Shown: piece by piece, positions 33,715 to 45,171 of the stretch
Position numbering within the stretch: position 1 is the first letter of the stretch
How the letters are laid out: each line of letters starts with the position of its first letter
DNA from: Atkinsonella hypoxylon
Taxonomy: Eukaryota > Ascomycota > Sordariomycetes > Hypocreales > Clavicipitaceae
Length of the DNA: 64,000 nt
Direction of reading: 5' to 3'
Assembly (NCBI GenBank): GCA_000729835.1
Contig: JFHB01000039.1
Coordinates: forward strand, 124,001 to 188,000
Position numbers and translations under genes: made by a program
The notes under the pieces: generated by a model
What the model saw: only the letters and a program-made list of their open reading frames with translations
What the model was told of the DNA's origin: nothing
The model's database searches: none

Positions 33715-36700
33715 AGAGCCAACCCCAGCCTACTGCGTTCCGAAGCTACGCAGCTCAAGGGCTATATTGCAGTGTCTCAGGGCCAAGTTTGGCCGTGGTT
33801 TGTCTGATGTGCTACAATAATGGGTGTTTGCTTTTTTTTGCGACAGCTGCTACTTCTCTTCCGTCTATGTTGCGAAGTGATAGTTCCCGGTTTCGTACGG
33901 GGAGGGCTTCCCTTTTGCCAATTCAGCTATCGAAAGTGGGATGCCTTTTTGCTTTTGCCCGCGACGATGTGCGAGAGAATGCTGAGCGTGCTTGGTTTTG
34001 CTTTTTGCGCCCTCTACAGTCGAAAGAGAGGCGTGGGGTCGGGTCGTGTCGGGCTACAATGGCCAGCCCGTAGCTGTCTAGTCTGGTGCTTTTAAAAAAT
34101 CGTTCTTAGCTTGGGAGCAAAAGTGGCTAGGCCATTGATGGTAGACGGCAGCATCAGTGATAGTGATAGGTATGAGGGAGGTAGGGGCTCCGGTAACACT
34201 ACCGAAGACTATTGTCGATGCGTAGATGGAACCAGGAGTGCCGCACGAGCGATGCGAATCATCCGCAGATCGGCGACTGCTGCGTTATAGTCGGGCCCGA
34301 TGGCAAATGCAACATGAAGGACTGTGGCGACAGTCAGGCAGGTTCTGTTCTTGTTCTTATTCTTGGAGCGGGAGAGAGAGAAAGACTACAGTAGGTTTGC
34401 GTAAATTATGGTTGCAAAAATAGAAAAAAGGAATCGCGGGCGAGAAGCGCTGCTGTATAATAATAGATCTTAGTTGATGCATTCGGAGGATGCTCCGAGG
34501 GCAATGCGCGACTCTCAAGCGCGCGTAGCAGAGGTTGTCCTCACAACTCAGTAATGACAATATAATAATATCAGAATCTTGCCAGAACACGATCTACCAC
34601 GTCGCTGTCTTAAATGGACGGCATCCCGCCCTGCAAACGTGTGCCCAGGCCAGAAGGAAGCGTTGAAAGACGGCGCTAGCAATGGTGTCAGGTTCAGGGC
34701 TTGACGATTAAAGAGACCTTGACCAGACTGGACTGGACGGAAACCCAGGACCGAGCAGAGCAACAAACGGCAAGACTGACTTGACTGACTGTACACAGGT
34801 GATGGTGCACGTCTGCAGGACAAGGACGGGCCTAATATGCTGGTCAACCTAGCTGATCTAGGACTCTGGGTAACAATGGCTGCAATGCCTACCTCGGTGA
34901 CCATGTAATCACGAGGAATTCTCTTATCGAGTGCTGCATCAGCAGAACAAGTTCCCACCAATGCCCTATAATGCCCTATTTCGGGGCTGGGCAGGACACT
35001 CCTTGACTCCGTGTGCTCTCATGTGCTCTCATGTGCTCTCGTGGGCTCTCGTGGGCTCTCGTGGGCTTTCGTGTGCTCTGGTATGGGGTACAGAGGAGTT
35101 GTGCTGGAAGATGTATTACCACGCACAAACATGCACTCCGGACCAAGCCAAAGATGCAGGACCAAGGATGCAGGATTCATGAACATGCAAAGCCCGCCCG
35201 TAAGGCACGGAGAACTGTCGGAGAGGAGCATGGCCTTGAACGTGGTCGGCATGTGAGTTCATCAAAGCGGCTTCTCCATCGTAGCACAAATCGTACGAAC
35301 GCCCAAGGCCTTGGCTCGATATTGCCATTCAACCATTGCAGCCATTTGCAGCCATTGCAGCCATTGCAGTAAACAGAAGGTGCCACCAGACAAGGTGCCC
35401 AGGCAAGGGTGTCAGTCAAGCAGGTGGCAAGCAGGTGGCAGGCGCCAGAATGGCAGCTGTAACCCGCGGAACTTGGTCATTGCCATATCCGCCGCATTGT
35501 ACATTGTACTCGGTAATTCCATTTCCATGATTCTTCACCGCTTCTTGCATCGGCACCTCTGTTTCTGTTTCTGCTTCGCCAATCCCATTCCCCTTCCCAT
35601 TAGCTTCCTATTTCCATTCCCATTGCAATATCCGTACCGACCTTCTCTAGCTGAGCACTCCGGACGTACGGAACATGGCGCCTCACGATTGTGCATGCAT
35701 GTATCGTTGCTGATGGTTTGCTTTGCCTGCCATACATACCCTCCTTACCTCCCAGCCTTTATCATGTACGCCCCTTATTACCATTGCCACTTGGCCATCT
35801 CCCACAACACAGCCCGTCACTTTCGAAAGTAACACACACTCCCGCGTGCCATGGGTGTAATACTGCAATTATTCTGCGACTGGTATGATTTTCCTTGCCC
35901 TTTTGTTTCTTCTTCTACCCTGGCGCGCTCTTATTCAGTCCATGTCGAGCTGGCTGACTAACACGACTGTTGCTGTTTTAAAGGGCAACGTCATATCGCG
36001 TATCGCACGTCGAAGCATGCAGCAACCGACATGGTCGGGGGTGCGCATACAGAGCGCGAGTTTTGGGCCATACAAGTCAAAGCAGTCAGTGAATCTCTGC
36101 TAGTCTTGTAAGTATTGTCTTTGTTCTGCTATTGTAGATTCCAACCTTGGACCGAATGCATGGCTAGCTCGTCTGTGCTCGTCCCGTCTTTTGTGATAGA
36201 TGATATATTGCTTTGGGACTCCTCTAGCCTCACTAGCCTGCTCGCTTGGGTATTTATTGTGGCATTGTGGCTCGACTTCTCTACCCTACCAAGCACGGGG
36301 GACGTTTTATATCAAAGCCTCGTCACCCTCCCGTCGCGGGGCTATGAGCTGTCAATTATAAAGTCCCCTTGTGTGACCTGTCATTTTGGGGGGTGCCTTA
36401 CCTTAGGTAGGTAGTTCGTCACGTTACGGAGTACGCGCGGACTGCGAAATGATTATCTGATTACTCAAGTCAAGGCCTATATCATATTATATCGTTGGTT
36501 TGCTGTTTCCATGATCCATTCAAGATTGGTGACGCTGAGTCAGGCACAGGGCTTGTTCTGCATCACTTCACGATCAGGGTTTCTGATTCAGAACAGCACT
36601 TGTAATTCAGGCAGTGATTGGGAGAACTCGCTCCACTCCTTGCTTGATATCCTCATAGCCCAGCAAAGGGGAGATGCGATTTTGATCCAAGATCATGCGG

Positions 36701-39700
36701 TCACTACGATGAATATAGAAGATGTGAATCTCGATGTTGAAATGTGGACGCCGTGCCCAAACACCTGCTCCGGCCGAACTACTTACTGTGCTCCGTACAG
36801 AGTACTCCGGCCTGTCCGGTAGAAATATTTGCTTGGTTTTCAATGACTCAACTTCGAACGCCGTCGTTTCTGACATGTCTCTAGATTTTCTGTGCTCCGT
36901 AATCGCGATAATAGTTCGCGAAACCACGCAGCCAACATGTAGCGATAGATCACCTTGATCCTCTCAGCCGGGTTACACAGCACAAGACAATGTAATGGCT
37001 GTTCTAGCCTGAGATGATTACTTACTTTTAGGTAGTTATCAAGTTGCAGTACCTACGGACTAGACTTCCCTGTCTCGCATTTTCAGCCCACCACCTGCTT
37101 CCGCAGTTCCCAAGGAAGTGAGTGCTTAGAAACATTTGCACTCGAAAGTGAGAACCCCCGAATCTCGCCATCTCTAGCTTTGTCCATCTAATGAGCAAGA
37201 CTGGATGAGCATCGGCAAGCTCTACCCGCACGCCCACGCGCACGGTCGAAAACGCACCAGCTTCACACAAATCTGAGTTGGACCGCAGTGGTTGACTTGC
37301 GTTCCAGGGACAAGAACAAGACCCTGTTGCCTTTCTGCCTGCGGGCACAGTTCCCAGCTCATATCAACGGTTTGTACTCTTTTCAGAGCAGAGGCACAGT
37401 TCGTTGCTCGGTTGGCCATCTTGCCTTCACCCTTTTCAACCAAACGTGTCGACAAGACACAATGAGCGCCCTCCATTCATCAATCCATAATTTTTTGAAC
37501 TCTCACTTCGTTCTCGCCCCTTTCCCCGTAATCAGGCCATATACCGTGAAAAAAAAAACTTGCCGCCCGTTGAGTTGCCATTTTCCGCTCGGCGAATTCA
37601 GTGGCGCCACAGGTCCACTCTGGAACGGCACGCTCTCAGGGCTCCTCTCCACAAACATATCCCATCTTCATCAGTTGACTGCGATTAGTCGATGGCGTCG
37701 ATGGCGTCGATGGCCTGCTTCGCGGGGCAAGATCTCGGTTTGTCGTCGGCCCTGTCATGTCTGTCCAGACGTTGCGCGTTGTCCTCTCAGCTATTCCCCA
37801 GCTCGCACTAAGGCCAGGAACGCTTTGCCCTGGGAGGGTAAAGACGCAAAGACCCCCGACGAGGCAAATACTTGCACCGAGCCACGACTTCTTCAGAATG
37901 GACAACGACACCAAGGCAAAAAAAAAACCAAGGCAATTCCAGCCGCCCTCTCCCACTGGTCTTCCGGCACAAGGACGCTCTCTACTTAGCGCCTTGCTCC
38001 GCCCATTTTCATGACTTGTCATTTCTAAGTTAGGCCGCAATTCCTTCCCAAGCGACATAACAAGCCCACGTCGACCTTGACTCGGACGAACCAGCGAAGA
38101 ACAACGCGGCAAGTGCAATGCGTCAAGGATCAGCACGTCACTTACCGCTAGGGCCGATGACCATGTCGGTTAAGATTAGCCACCGCGCCTCCCCGTCCGC
38201 CGTTGCCGACAGAAATATCTGGTCTCTTTTCCTCCTTTCTGTCTGCTTGACAACTACCACACATACGACCGTCACTCCACACCCAGCACGCCGTCTCAGA
38301 ACTTGCTAGTATGTTTTCTTCTACATGGTGCGTATGCTACTTGCTGCACATCATGCTCTAATAATATTCATCATAAATCATCCCCTTCCTGCCTGCTAAA
38401 TATGGTGATCAGGGGCCTTCCGGTCTGCCGTCGCTACGACCCGAAGGACAACGGTACACAGGAGGCTAGCGCAACGGATGCTTTCCACCATCCCCAGCCG
38501 TACGCTTCAAAGTCCCCCCGATAGACGCTTCGAGCATTGCTGTTTGTCGTTTCTGTCTTTTAGCCTACTCATGCGCTCGAGCCCCTTCTTTAGGGTAGTC
38601 AGCTCGCCCTTGTTCTGGGGCTCGGGTCACCGCGGTGACGGATATTGACCGTGCATAATTTTTCTTACTCGGCTTCGATGACTACACTATTGCGGAAACG
38701 AGTAAGTCGTTGGCTTGTGAGGCATTAATATGAAGCTGAAAGGGCAAATATGATGATATTACGAGGCTCGTGGCAAGCGATTTGAAGTTTCAACAAAGAT
38801 ATGTTCATACGAGTTCGTATGCACACAATGCACGCATGCATAGCTTTTTGGTCCAAACATAGGCTGGTCGAAGTGGTTAAGAAATGGCCCCCAAGGAGAG
38901 AAATGGGTTGCAGGAACCGTCATGAAACGCGCCTAAGGCTGCCGGTTCGCGCAAATGACGGTGAGAGCTTGGCAAATATGAAGCTGTTATTGATCCAGCT
39001 GTCCAGTGCGAATATTCTCTGGGAAGTTGTTGCCGCTGAAAATTCGGCATCGCAAACGGCTCATTTCTCGTAACAAATATTGTTGACTTGTTCGGTCTCT
39101 TCGCTTACCTCAGGTATGGGACGGGCATCATGAGCACTTGTCTAAGACAGCCAAAATGGCCATTTCCCGCCAAAGTGTATCGTGAGGAGACCCATTCTGC
39201 GCACAAAACTTCCCAGCGCGGCAACGTCAATCGTGACAGGCCGGGCATAGCCGACTAGAATATCCGCTCCCTCGCCGGCGTCCGGCACAAATCAATGAGA
39301 AGACGACATTGATAACCAGTAGACTTGGTGCCTTCCGGCACACACTATTGATGAAACACTCCTCGTGCTTGCTATACTTGACATCTCGAACACTTCCTCC
39401 ATGGTCATCTCAAGACGAGCTCATGGCTGCTTCACCTTGATAGTGGAGTTTGCAACGGTTTCATGTCATCTATCCTCTGGCCCAGGCTTGGCCAGTATCT
39501 CGATTAGCAATCGGAATATACCTTGGGCTGAATGACACGATGGCGGGATAGAAAGGCCACGCTTCCGTCTAAATTCGCCATGTCACGTAAATCCCAGTTA
39601 TTTGACGTATGCCAGCTTGCATAGGAACGCAGGATTGCACCAACAATGTGAACCAGATGAACAGACATTTTGATGGCACACCCAAGCTAATAGTACTCGG

Positions 39701-40040
39701 TTAGGGCCATTTTCCGACACCCGTCCACATAGGTTCAGGCATCCATGTGTCAGGACTGCTATTTGCTGGTCAGATACCGCCGCCGAATGACGGACAAGTA
39801 TGGTTCAGCGTAGAAAAGGGAGACCACACAGAACCTTGTCCGGTCTGGATCGGAGCAATGTCGACATAAGCCTAGTGTAATGAATGATATCTGTTGATTT
39901 ACATCTGCCTCAGATCATCAGATTTGGCAGAAATAAATAGATTAAGTACTCAGGGTATCGTAAATGAACAAAGGCTCAAATCAAACGCCGCCAACGCCAC
40001 ATGACGTTCCTAACCATGTCCAAACACGTAGACCAACTCA
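33715..40040. other. Gene-free block of 6.3 kb
   Basis: No gene is supported. It holds a 7 x 10 bp minisatellite (35011-35080), CCATTGCAG-type repeats (35324-35370), a GATGGCGTC repeat (37692-37715), one TACGGAGTA (36425) and a 14 bp perfect palindrome (38626-38639). Pyrimidine-rich parts (35520-35900, 37400-38300) look like promoter or 5' UTR DNA, but no gene start follows them. A 40-codon frame at 38402..38524 has no known motif. Confidence 0.55.
35011..35080 (+). repeat. 10-bp minisatellite, 7 units of the form GTGTGCTCTC
   Basis: Seven contiguous 10 bp units run exactly in register: one GTGTGCTCTC, two ATGTGCTCTC, two GTGGGCTCTC, GTGGGCTTTC and GTGTGCTCTG. Adjacent identical variants point to local unit duplication. 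Confidence 0.93.
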
Positions 40041-40904
40041 CTAGATACCATATCTCGTAACGCACTCTTCCCGGTGCGTCTCCAAACACTCCAAAGCACA
40101 CACTCTCGTGCCGCACTTCAAGCACCGCACGCGGCCCCAATAACCACAAACCTCGCAAAACACCCTCCTCGGATACGTCTCGTCCAGAGCGCCCAATGCC
40201 TCAAGGTACGCCAATGGCGGATGGGCCAGCAACCTGCGCAGCTCTTCATCCGACGGCACCTCCGGCACGCGCGACATGAGCAGGGGATCGTCGTCGCCCG
40301 GATGCGGAGCAGGCGGATCTCGATACGGCGACGGCAACACAGGCGGCAAGCAGGGCGCATCTGAGTTTTTCATGGTGACGTCCTCCGCCGCGCCGGCCTT
40401 GGGCGTCGAAGCCGTGTCTTTCTTGCTGCCCGCGGGACGCTTGCTCGCTGCCGAGCTTGCCTCCGTCAGGGCCTGCAGCGCGAGGAAGTCGTCTAGATGG
40501 TTTGCAAACGTCTTCTGCGACTGCATGACTTTGCGCACGTTGGGCGTGAACTTTGTCGGGGCTATCTTGCGAACAGCTTAGCTTCTTTTTGATACGGACT
40601 TGCCAAGAAGGTATCATGGCATGCGCTGCGGCGTACCTCGTCCGCTCTTGGCCGGCAGCGGGATGGTGTTGTCCTTGTTGCCGTCCTTCTCCAAGGCTTC
40701 GACCTCCTTCCGTATCTTGGCGTCAAGTCGCGCCGTCAAGTCGCTGAGGCTTAGGCCGGCGCCCGTGGGATTGCGCGCCCGTTTCCTGTGGGCAGGCTGG
40801 ATGCCGGCTGGGCCTGGCGCGAGAGCTGTGTCGGGCACGTAGGCCCATCCTGGGGCTGAAGTCGTCCGGGCGCTGGCGAGCTCGATGACGCCGAAATTGT
40901 TCAT
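40041..40904 (-). CDS. VPS71: SWR1 complex subunit Vps71/Swc6 (ZNHIT1, HIT zinc finger)
   Basis: Vps71/Swc6 is a subunit of the SWR1 remodeller that deposits histone variant H2A.Z; the human homologue is ZNHIT1. Exons are 40904..40637 and 40561..40041 (75 nt intron), giving 262 aa. The N-terminal half has the basic HRKRARNPTG and a helical DLTARLDAKIRKEVEALEKD stretch. The linker carries TKFTPNVRKVMQSQKTFANH, then a low-complexity middle. The C-terminal HIT zinc finger is complete: FCEVCGYWGRVRCLKCGTRV followed by CALECLETHREECV. It is divergent from the small mitochondrial protein gene. Confidence 0.9.
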
Positions 40905-41014
40905 GGTGCCTCGTCAGGAAAGGGGGGGGGTATTGTCTGTCAAGCTGGCTGGCTCTGGACCGGAATTCGTGAACATGGGCTGCGGAGCTTGGTCTGAAGA
41001 ACAGAAGGGGACTT

Positions 41015-41048
<34 letters not shown>

Positions 41049-41322
41049 CCGAGGCCTTGACAATTGGTGAAGTCGCTGTTAGGCAAGCTCCACTGAAGCA
41101 AGCACGGTCCGGTGCAACTTGCCAAGCTTGCGCAGCCTACCCAATCACAGAAGCCCAATTCAACCGCCTCCCACGTCCGAGAGAGCACCCTGCAACCCGC
41201 CAGGCTGTGGCTCGCCATTTTTCCATAGCAAGCGTACCATCACCCGACTCTCTTCTCCCTCTCACCTCCAAAGACAATCACACGCTTCTACTCCATCGCC
41301 TAAGTTTTACAACCCATCCACG
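40905..41322. promoter_or_regulatory. Divergent promoter with A31 tract
   Basis: This 418 bp gap between the VPS71 and mitochondrial-protein start codons must serve both genes. It contains an uninterrupted run of 31 A (41016-41046), flanked by a C4 run. Long poly(dA:dT) tracts exclude nucleosomes in fungi, so a shared nucleosome-free region is plausible. There is also a G9 run near 40922. Confidence 0.6.
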
Positions 41323-41860
41323 ATGCTCGGAGCTTCCAGACTTGTCGTCGGCACCACCCGCGCCATGGCCGCCCGTACCTTCACCACATCTGCCCGGCGG
41401 ATGGCAGATGCGCCGCTTCCGGCTAAGCGGCCCATGGGAGCTTTCCGAGGGGGGTAAGATTCGAGATTTCCATGCCCGATCCCCATAGTCGTATGCAGAT
41501 GCAGTATCCGAGGGAGAAAATCCTTTTCTTTTCGTGACAATAGGACTGGCTCAACTGACGTGTGGGCTACGAGACAGGCTGTTCGGCTTCTTGTTGGGTT
41601 CGGTTCTTGCTGGAAGCGGCGTGTACACATATCTCGTCCAGGAATACAGAGCTTCGAACGAGCTTCTTACCGAGGACATCTACGTTCGTCTACCCTGTCT
41701 CCGACCGCACTACACATATGACCGTCGTTCTTGGACCCCCCCCCTCCTCCCAACGAACTCAAGCTCAAAACTGACTTGTGAATAGACCTTACAAGCTTCC
41801 GTGACCCGTTTGACGAACTATGTCAAGGCTCTAGAAGAAAGAATGCAAGAAAAGAAATGA
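41323..41860 (+). CDS. Small conserved fungal mitochondrial membrane protein
   Basis: I do not recognise a named function. Exons are 41323..41453, 41578..41683 and 41786..41860, giving 103 aa in frame with two introns (124 and 102 nt). The N-terminus is an Arg/Ser/Ala-rich presequence with no acids before the Asp of ARRMADAP (MLGASRLVVGTTRAMAARTF). One membrane segment, GLFGFLLGSVLAGSGVYTYL, is followed by a charged coiled-coil tail (EYRASNELLTEDIYTLQASV...YVKALEERMQEKK). The layout suggests a single-pass inner- or outer-membrane protein. Similar short proteins with RGGLFGFLLG and SNELLTEDIY occur across ascomycetes, as far as I recall. Confidence 0.8.
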
Positions 41861-42285
41861 ATAAGTGATCAGGGTTGTTGGTGTAAATTGAAGATGAAAA
41901 CGCTTGAGCAGGGCATCAAGTTTGAGGAGTACTGGAAATTTTGTCCAAGTTCAACAAACATGGTGGGGGGGGGGAGCATTCCTGTCATGTCATGCAGTTG
42001 CCAGTCTTGTAATAATATCACACGATACGGATCAAAATTCTCAAGCGTCTCTGCGTGACGTCATAATTCTGGTGTACAATGCTACATCAGCTGTGGACAG
42101 ATTTTTGGATGTCAGTCGGTCATTCAGAGCTTTCCCATCAATGCTAAATGGTAACTATCAAGCTTGGGCCTCAAGCTAACCCAGTTAAAACAAAAAAAAA
42201 CGTACGCCCGGGGATAATCATAAAGGACAAAACTTCCTTTCTTTGAAATTAATACATTTGTCATCAATATCCGTCAACAAGACTT
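41861..42285. other. Convergent intergenic region
   Basis: This 425 bp stretch lies between the ends of the mitochondrial-protein and PDI genes. It contains a G-run near 41963 and an A8 run near 42191. No gene is supported. Confidence 0.5.
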
Positions 42286-43905
42286 TTACAGCTCATCATG
42301 GTCCTCAACATCCTTCTCATCAGCGGCTTCCTCCTTCTTCTCAGAGGCAGCGGGAGCAGCCTCCTCAGTGCCAGGGTCTGTAAAAGCGACGGCGGCCTTG
42401 TATTTGCCGTTCTCCTTGATGAACTCAATCAAGTCCTCGACAGTACGAGCACCGTTGAAAGTGACGGGAGCATCCTTCTTGCCAGCAGGGTATAACTTTA
42501 TGGTGGGAAAGCCAGAAATGTCATCAGGAACATCATTGGCAGTGGCATCGACCTTGGCAATGACGACCTTGTCCTTGAACTCGCTCTTGCCGTAGGCTTC
42601 ACCAAGCTGGTCATACTTGGAGGCCAGAGCCTTGCAGTGGCCGCACCAGGGGGCGTAGAACTCAACCAAGACGTCCTTGGTGTCATCCATGACAATCTGC
42701 TCATAGTTCTTGGCGACGATGACGGTGACGGGGCCATCTTGCTTCTCGGGAATAGGCTCAGACTTAACGCTGGGCTCGATCTTCCCCTCTGAGTAATCAT
42801 CAGCGAACTTGGCAATGGCGGCATAGGTAATCTCCTTCTCCTGGTCAAAGGGGAACTTCTGGTTCTTGACAGTCTCGTGAATGGCAAAGGCAGGGAACTT
42901 GTCGGTCTTGAGGTTCAGGTTTCCGGCGTGAGCACCGAAAGCCTTAGCATCGATAGTGGCAAAGTTAATCTTGCCCTTGTACTTCTCGGCGACAGGCTTG
43001 AGGTCTTTGCTCAGGCTCTCGCGCTCCTCCTGGGTCTCGGCAAAGATGTAGGCCAGAGGAATGCCAGCAGACATGTAGTCAGCATAGGTCTCAGGGCCGA
43101 CCTCACCAATAAGAGGGGTAGCGGCGGTCTTGGTGAACTTTTCAATGGCCTCAACCTCGAACTTTTCAGTGAAGATGTTCTTGCCCTCGTCGAAAGACTT
43201 GTACAGAACAATGGAGGGGAACTTGACACCTTCAGCCTCGGCAACAGCGGCGTCGTTGACACCACCAAAGAGATAGTTGTCGCGGAGCTTCTCAGCAACG
43301 CTGGCAAAGGTCTCGTTGGAGGACTTGTCATCGGCGGCGATATAAGCGACAAGGACAACCTTGTCAGCAGTCTTGAACTCTTCAAGGGAGTCCTTGTCGA
43401 GGGTGGAGACAGCAGGCAAGGACTGCTTCACCATGTAAGAAGTGATGGCAGCAGCCTTGCGCTGACCATTGTAGGGAGAAGTGGACTCGAGGCCACGGAA
43501 GATGAGGAGGGTGGGATAGCCCTCAACTTTATACTTTTGGCAAAGATCGGCCTCTTCGGTGCAGTCGACCTTGACAAGCTTGATGTCCTTCTCCTTCAAT
43601 GAAGTAGCCGCCTCCTCGTACTCGGGGGCAAGGGCCTTGCAATGTCCGCACCAGGGAGCAAAGACTAAAAAGCAAAAGGTGGATTAGTCGAGAGAAAACG
43701 AAGACGCTTACAAATCGTCACTCGAGTCAGATGGTGCTATCTGTGTTGCAATGCAAGACTTACATTCTGCGAGAACAAGAGGGTTTTCCGAGATGAAGGC
43801 ATCGAAAGTCTTCTCGGTAAGCTGATGGACATCAGATTGGTCCTCAGCGGAAGCGAGCGAAGCAAAGGCGGCCAAGAGGCCGTAGAGAATTTTCTTTTGA
43901 TGCAT
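42286..43905 (-). CDS. PDI1: Protein disulfide isomerase (ER lumen, HDEL)
   Basis: PDI forms and rearranges disulfides in the ER lumen. Exons are 43905..43764 and 43664..42286 (99 nt intron splitting the residue before FAPWCGHC), giving 506 aa, the usual length. The signal peptide is MHQKKILYGLLAAFASLASA. Domain a has FFAPWCGHCKALAPEY and domain a' has EFYAPWCGHCKALASKYDQL, both with intact CGHC. Thioredoxin folds b and b' lie between them without CxxC. The acidic C-terminal tail (AAPAASEKKEEAADEKDVED) ends in HDEL for ER retrieval. Codon use is strongly biased to C-ending codons, as in abundant proteins. Confidence 0.97.
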
Positions 43906-45171
43906 AATGTGCAGAATCTAGCCAGCCAAGAGCTAAGCTGGGTATGGCGGAATTTGAAAACTCCAACAGAAAGAACTGTATGAAACCTTTTCCAAAACCC
44001 AGTCTGATAGCCAGAAAGAGGATAAAGAGGCTAATGGGGATTGGGATGAGAAGATATGAATGGACGGGCAGAGAGGAAGATGGGACGGAGAGGTTTTGTA
44101 GTTTGGAGCAAGTAAGACGGGAGGGTGAGGCGAAAGGCGCGGCTGATCCAATTGAACAAGTGTCCCTTTTTTCCCCCAGTTCCCAGTTGCTCCGTGGACC
44201 GGCTGGGGCGCCTGAGAATAGTGCATGCAAGACGTTGGCGGCGGCATTGGTACATTGGCACATTGAGACAATAGGGCGGGACCAGCCAACGATAGGCCTT
44301 GATACTTGATAGGGCCTTGATAGAAGGCTCAGGCGGCTGTGGCACCACTATGAGTGGGGGGTATCCACCCAGCCAGATGGCAATCTGAATCTGAATCCAG
44401 AGCTGACAAACTTGCCATCTGGACATCAGCCTCACATTATTCATCCATTTTTTTTCATGCCCCGAACCTACCGAATCAAAGCACCACTCGGTCAATATTA
44501 AAATTTATGAAAAAAAAAAAAAAAAAAAGGGGGGGAGGGGGGGGTTGACTGGCTGTTTTTGATAAGTAGCAGTCTATCTGCGACTTTCATTTAAGTGGCA
44601 AAACTACTGCAGGCAGAGAAGAATGGATCCCTCCCATGCCTCCAGACAGAGAGACAAGAGACAGATTTCCCTGTGGTTAACTGTATCCACCCCAGGCATG
44701 GACTAGTTACCACGCACATGCAGTAAAGATCACAGTGTGATGCTTATTAATCCGACCAGACCAGCACCACCACCAGCATGGGGTACTCAATGGTCGGATT
44801 AAATTGACCGCCCCCACCACGCTCCCCACTCATGTTGAGCGGCGCGTCGCATATGGCCAAGTGCCGGAGCAGACTTGGCAGCCACACTTGTCAGTTTGTA
44901 ACATCAAAACACATCAATGGGAAGCACGTCGTCGACTGAAAAGTGGCATCTAAACATAAGCTGCTCCTAAACATAAGCTGCTCTATATATGCTTCGCACA
45001 TTACGGAAACGCAAAATCTACTTCCGGTGCAAGGAACGCGCTAGTATAACAAATCGGTAGAAATTCGACTCCGCTCATTCATGCATTTCCATCCCAGCTC
45101 TGTCCTCCTCGTTTTGAGAAAAGTCAATTCTTGAATGCATCGTGCACCGTCTTCGGCTCGGCCCGATGATA
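43906..45171. other. PDI upstream region and gene-free DNA
   Basis: It contains the PDI promoter and paired ATTGG boxes (44246-44258). An A18 tract at 44511-44528 is followed by a G-rich run. Two adjacent copies of CTAAACATAAGCTGCTC sit at about 44950-44983. No gene is supported. Confidence 0.55.
44246..44258 (-). promoter_or_regulatory. Paired CCAAT boxes upstream of PDI
   Basis: On the coding strand of PDI, two CCAAT boxes are spaced 3 bp apart (CCAATGTACCAAT), followed by CCGCCGCC, about 340 bp before the start codon. CCAAT plus a GC element resembles the layout of ER-stress elements, but the exact CCACG half is absent. A role in unfolded-protein induction is only suggestive. Confidence 0.35.

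Noticed and set aside
37288..37989. 233-codon + frame in the 33.7-40.0 kb block
   Set aside because: It has no motif, contains a WRRWRRW stretch from a GATGGCGTC repeat and a Lys run from an A-tract, and has no plausible homologue.
42877..43602. 241-codon + frame opposite PDI
   Set aside because: It is antisense to PDI, whose two CGHC domains and HDEL end are unambiguous. The frame is a codon-bias shadow.
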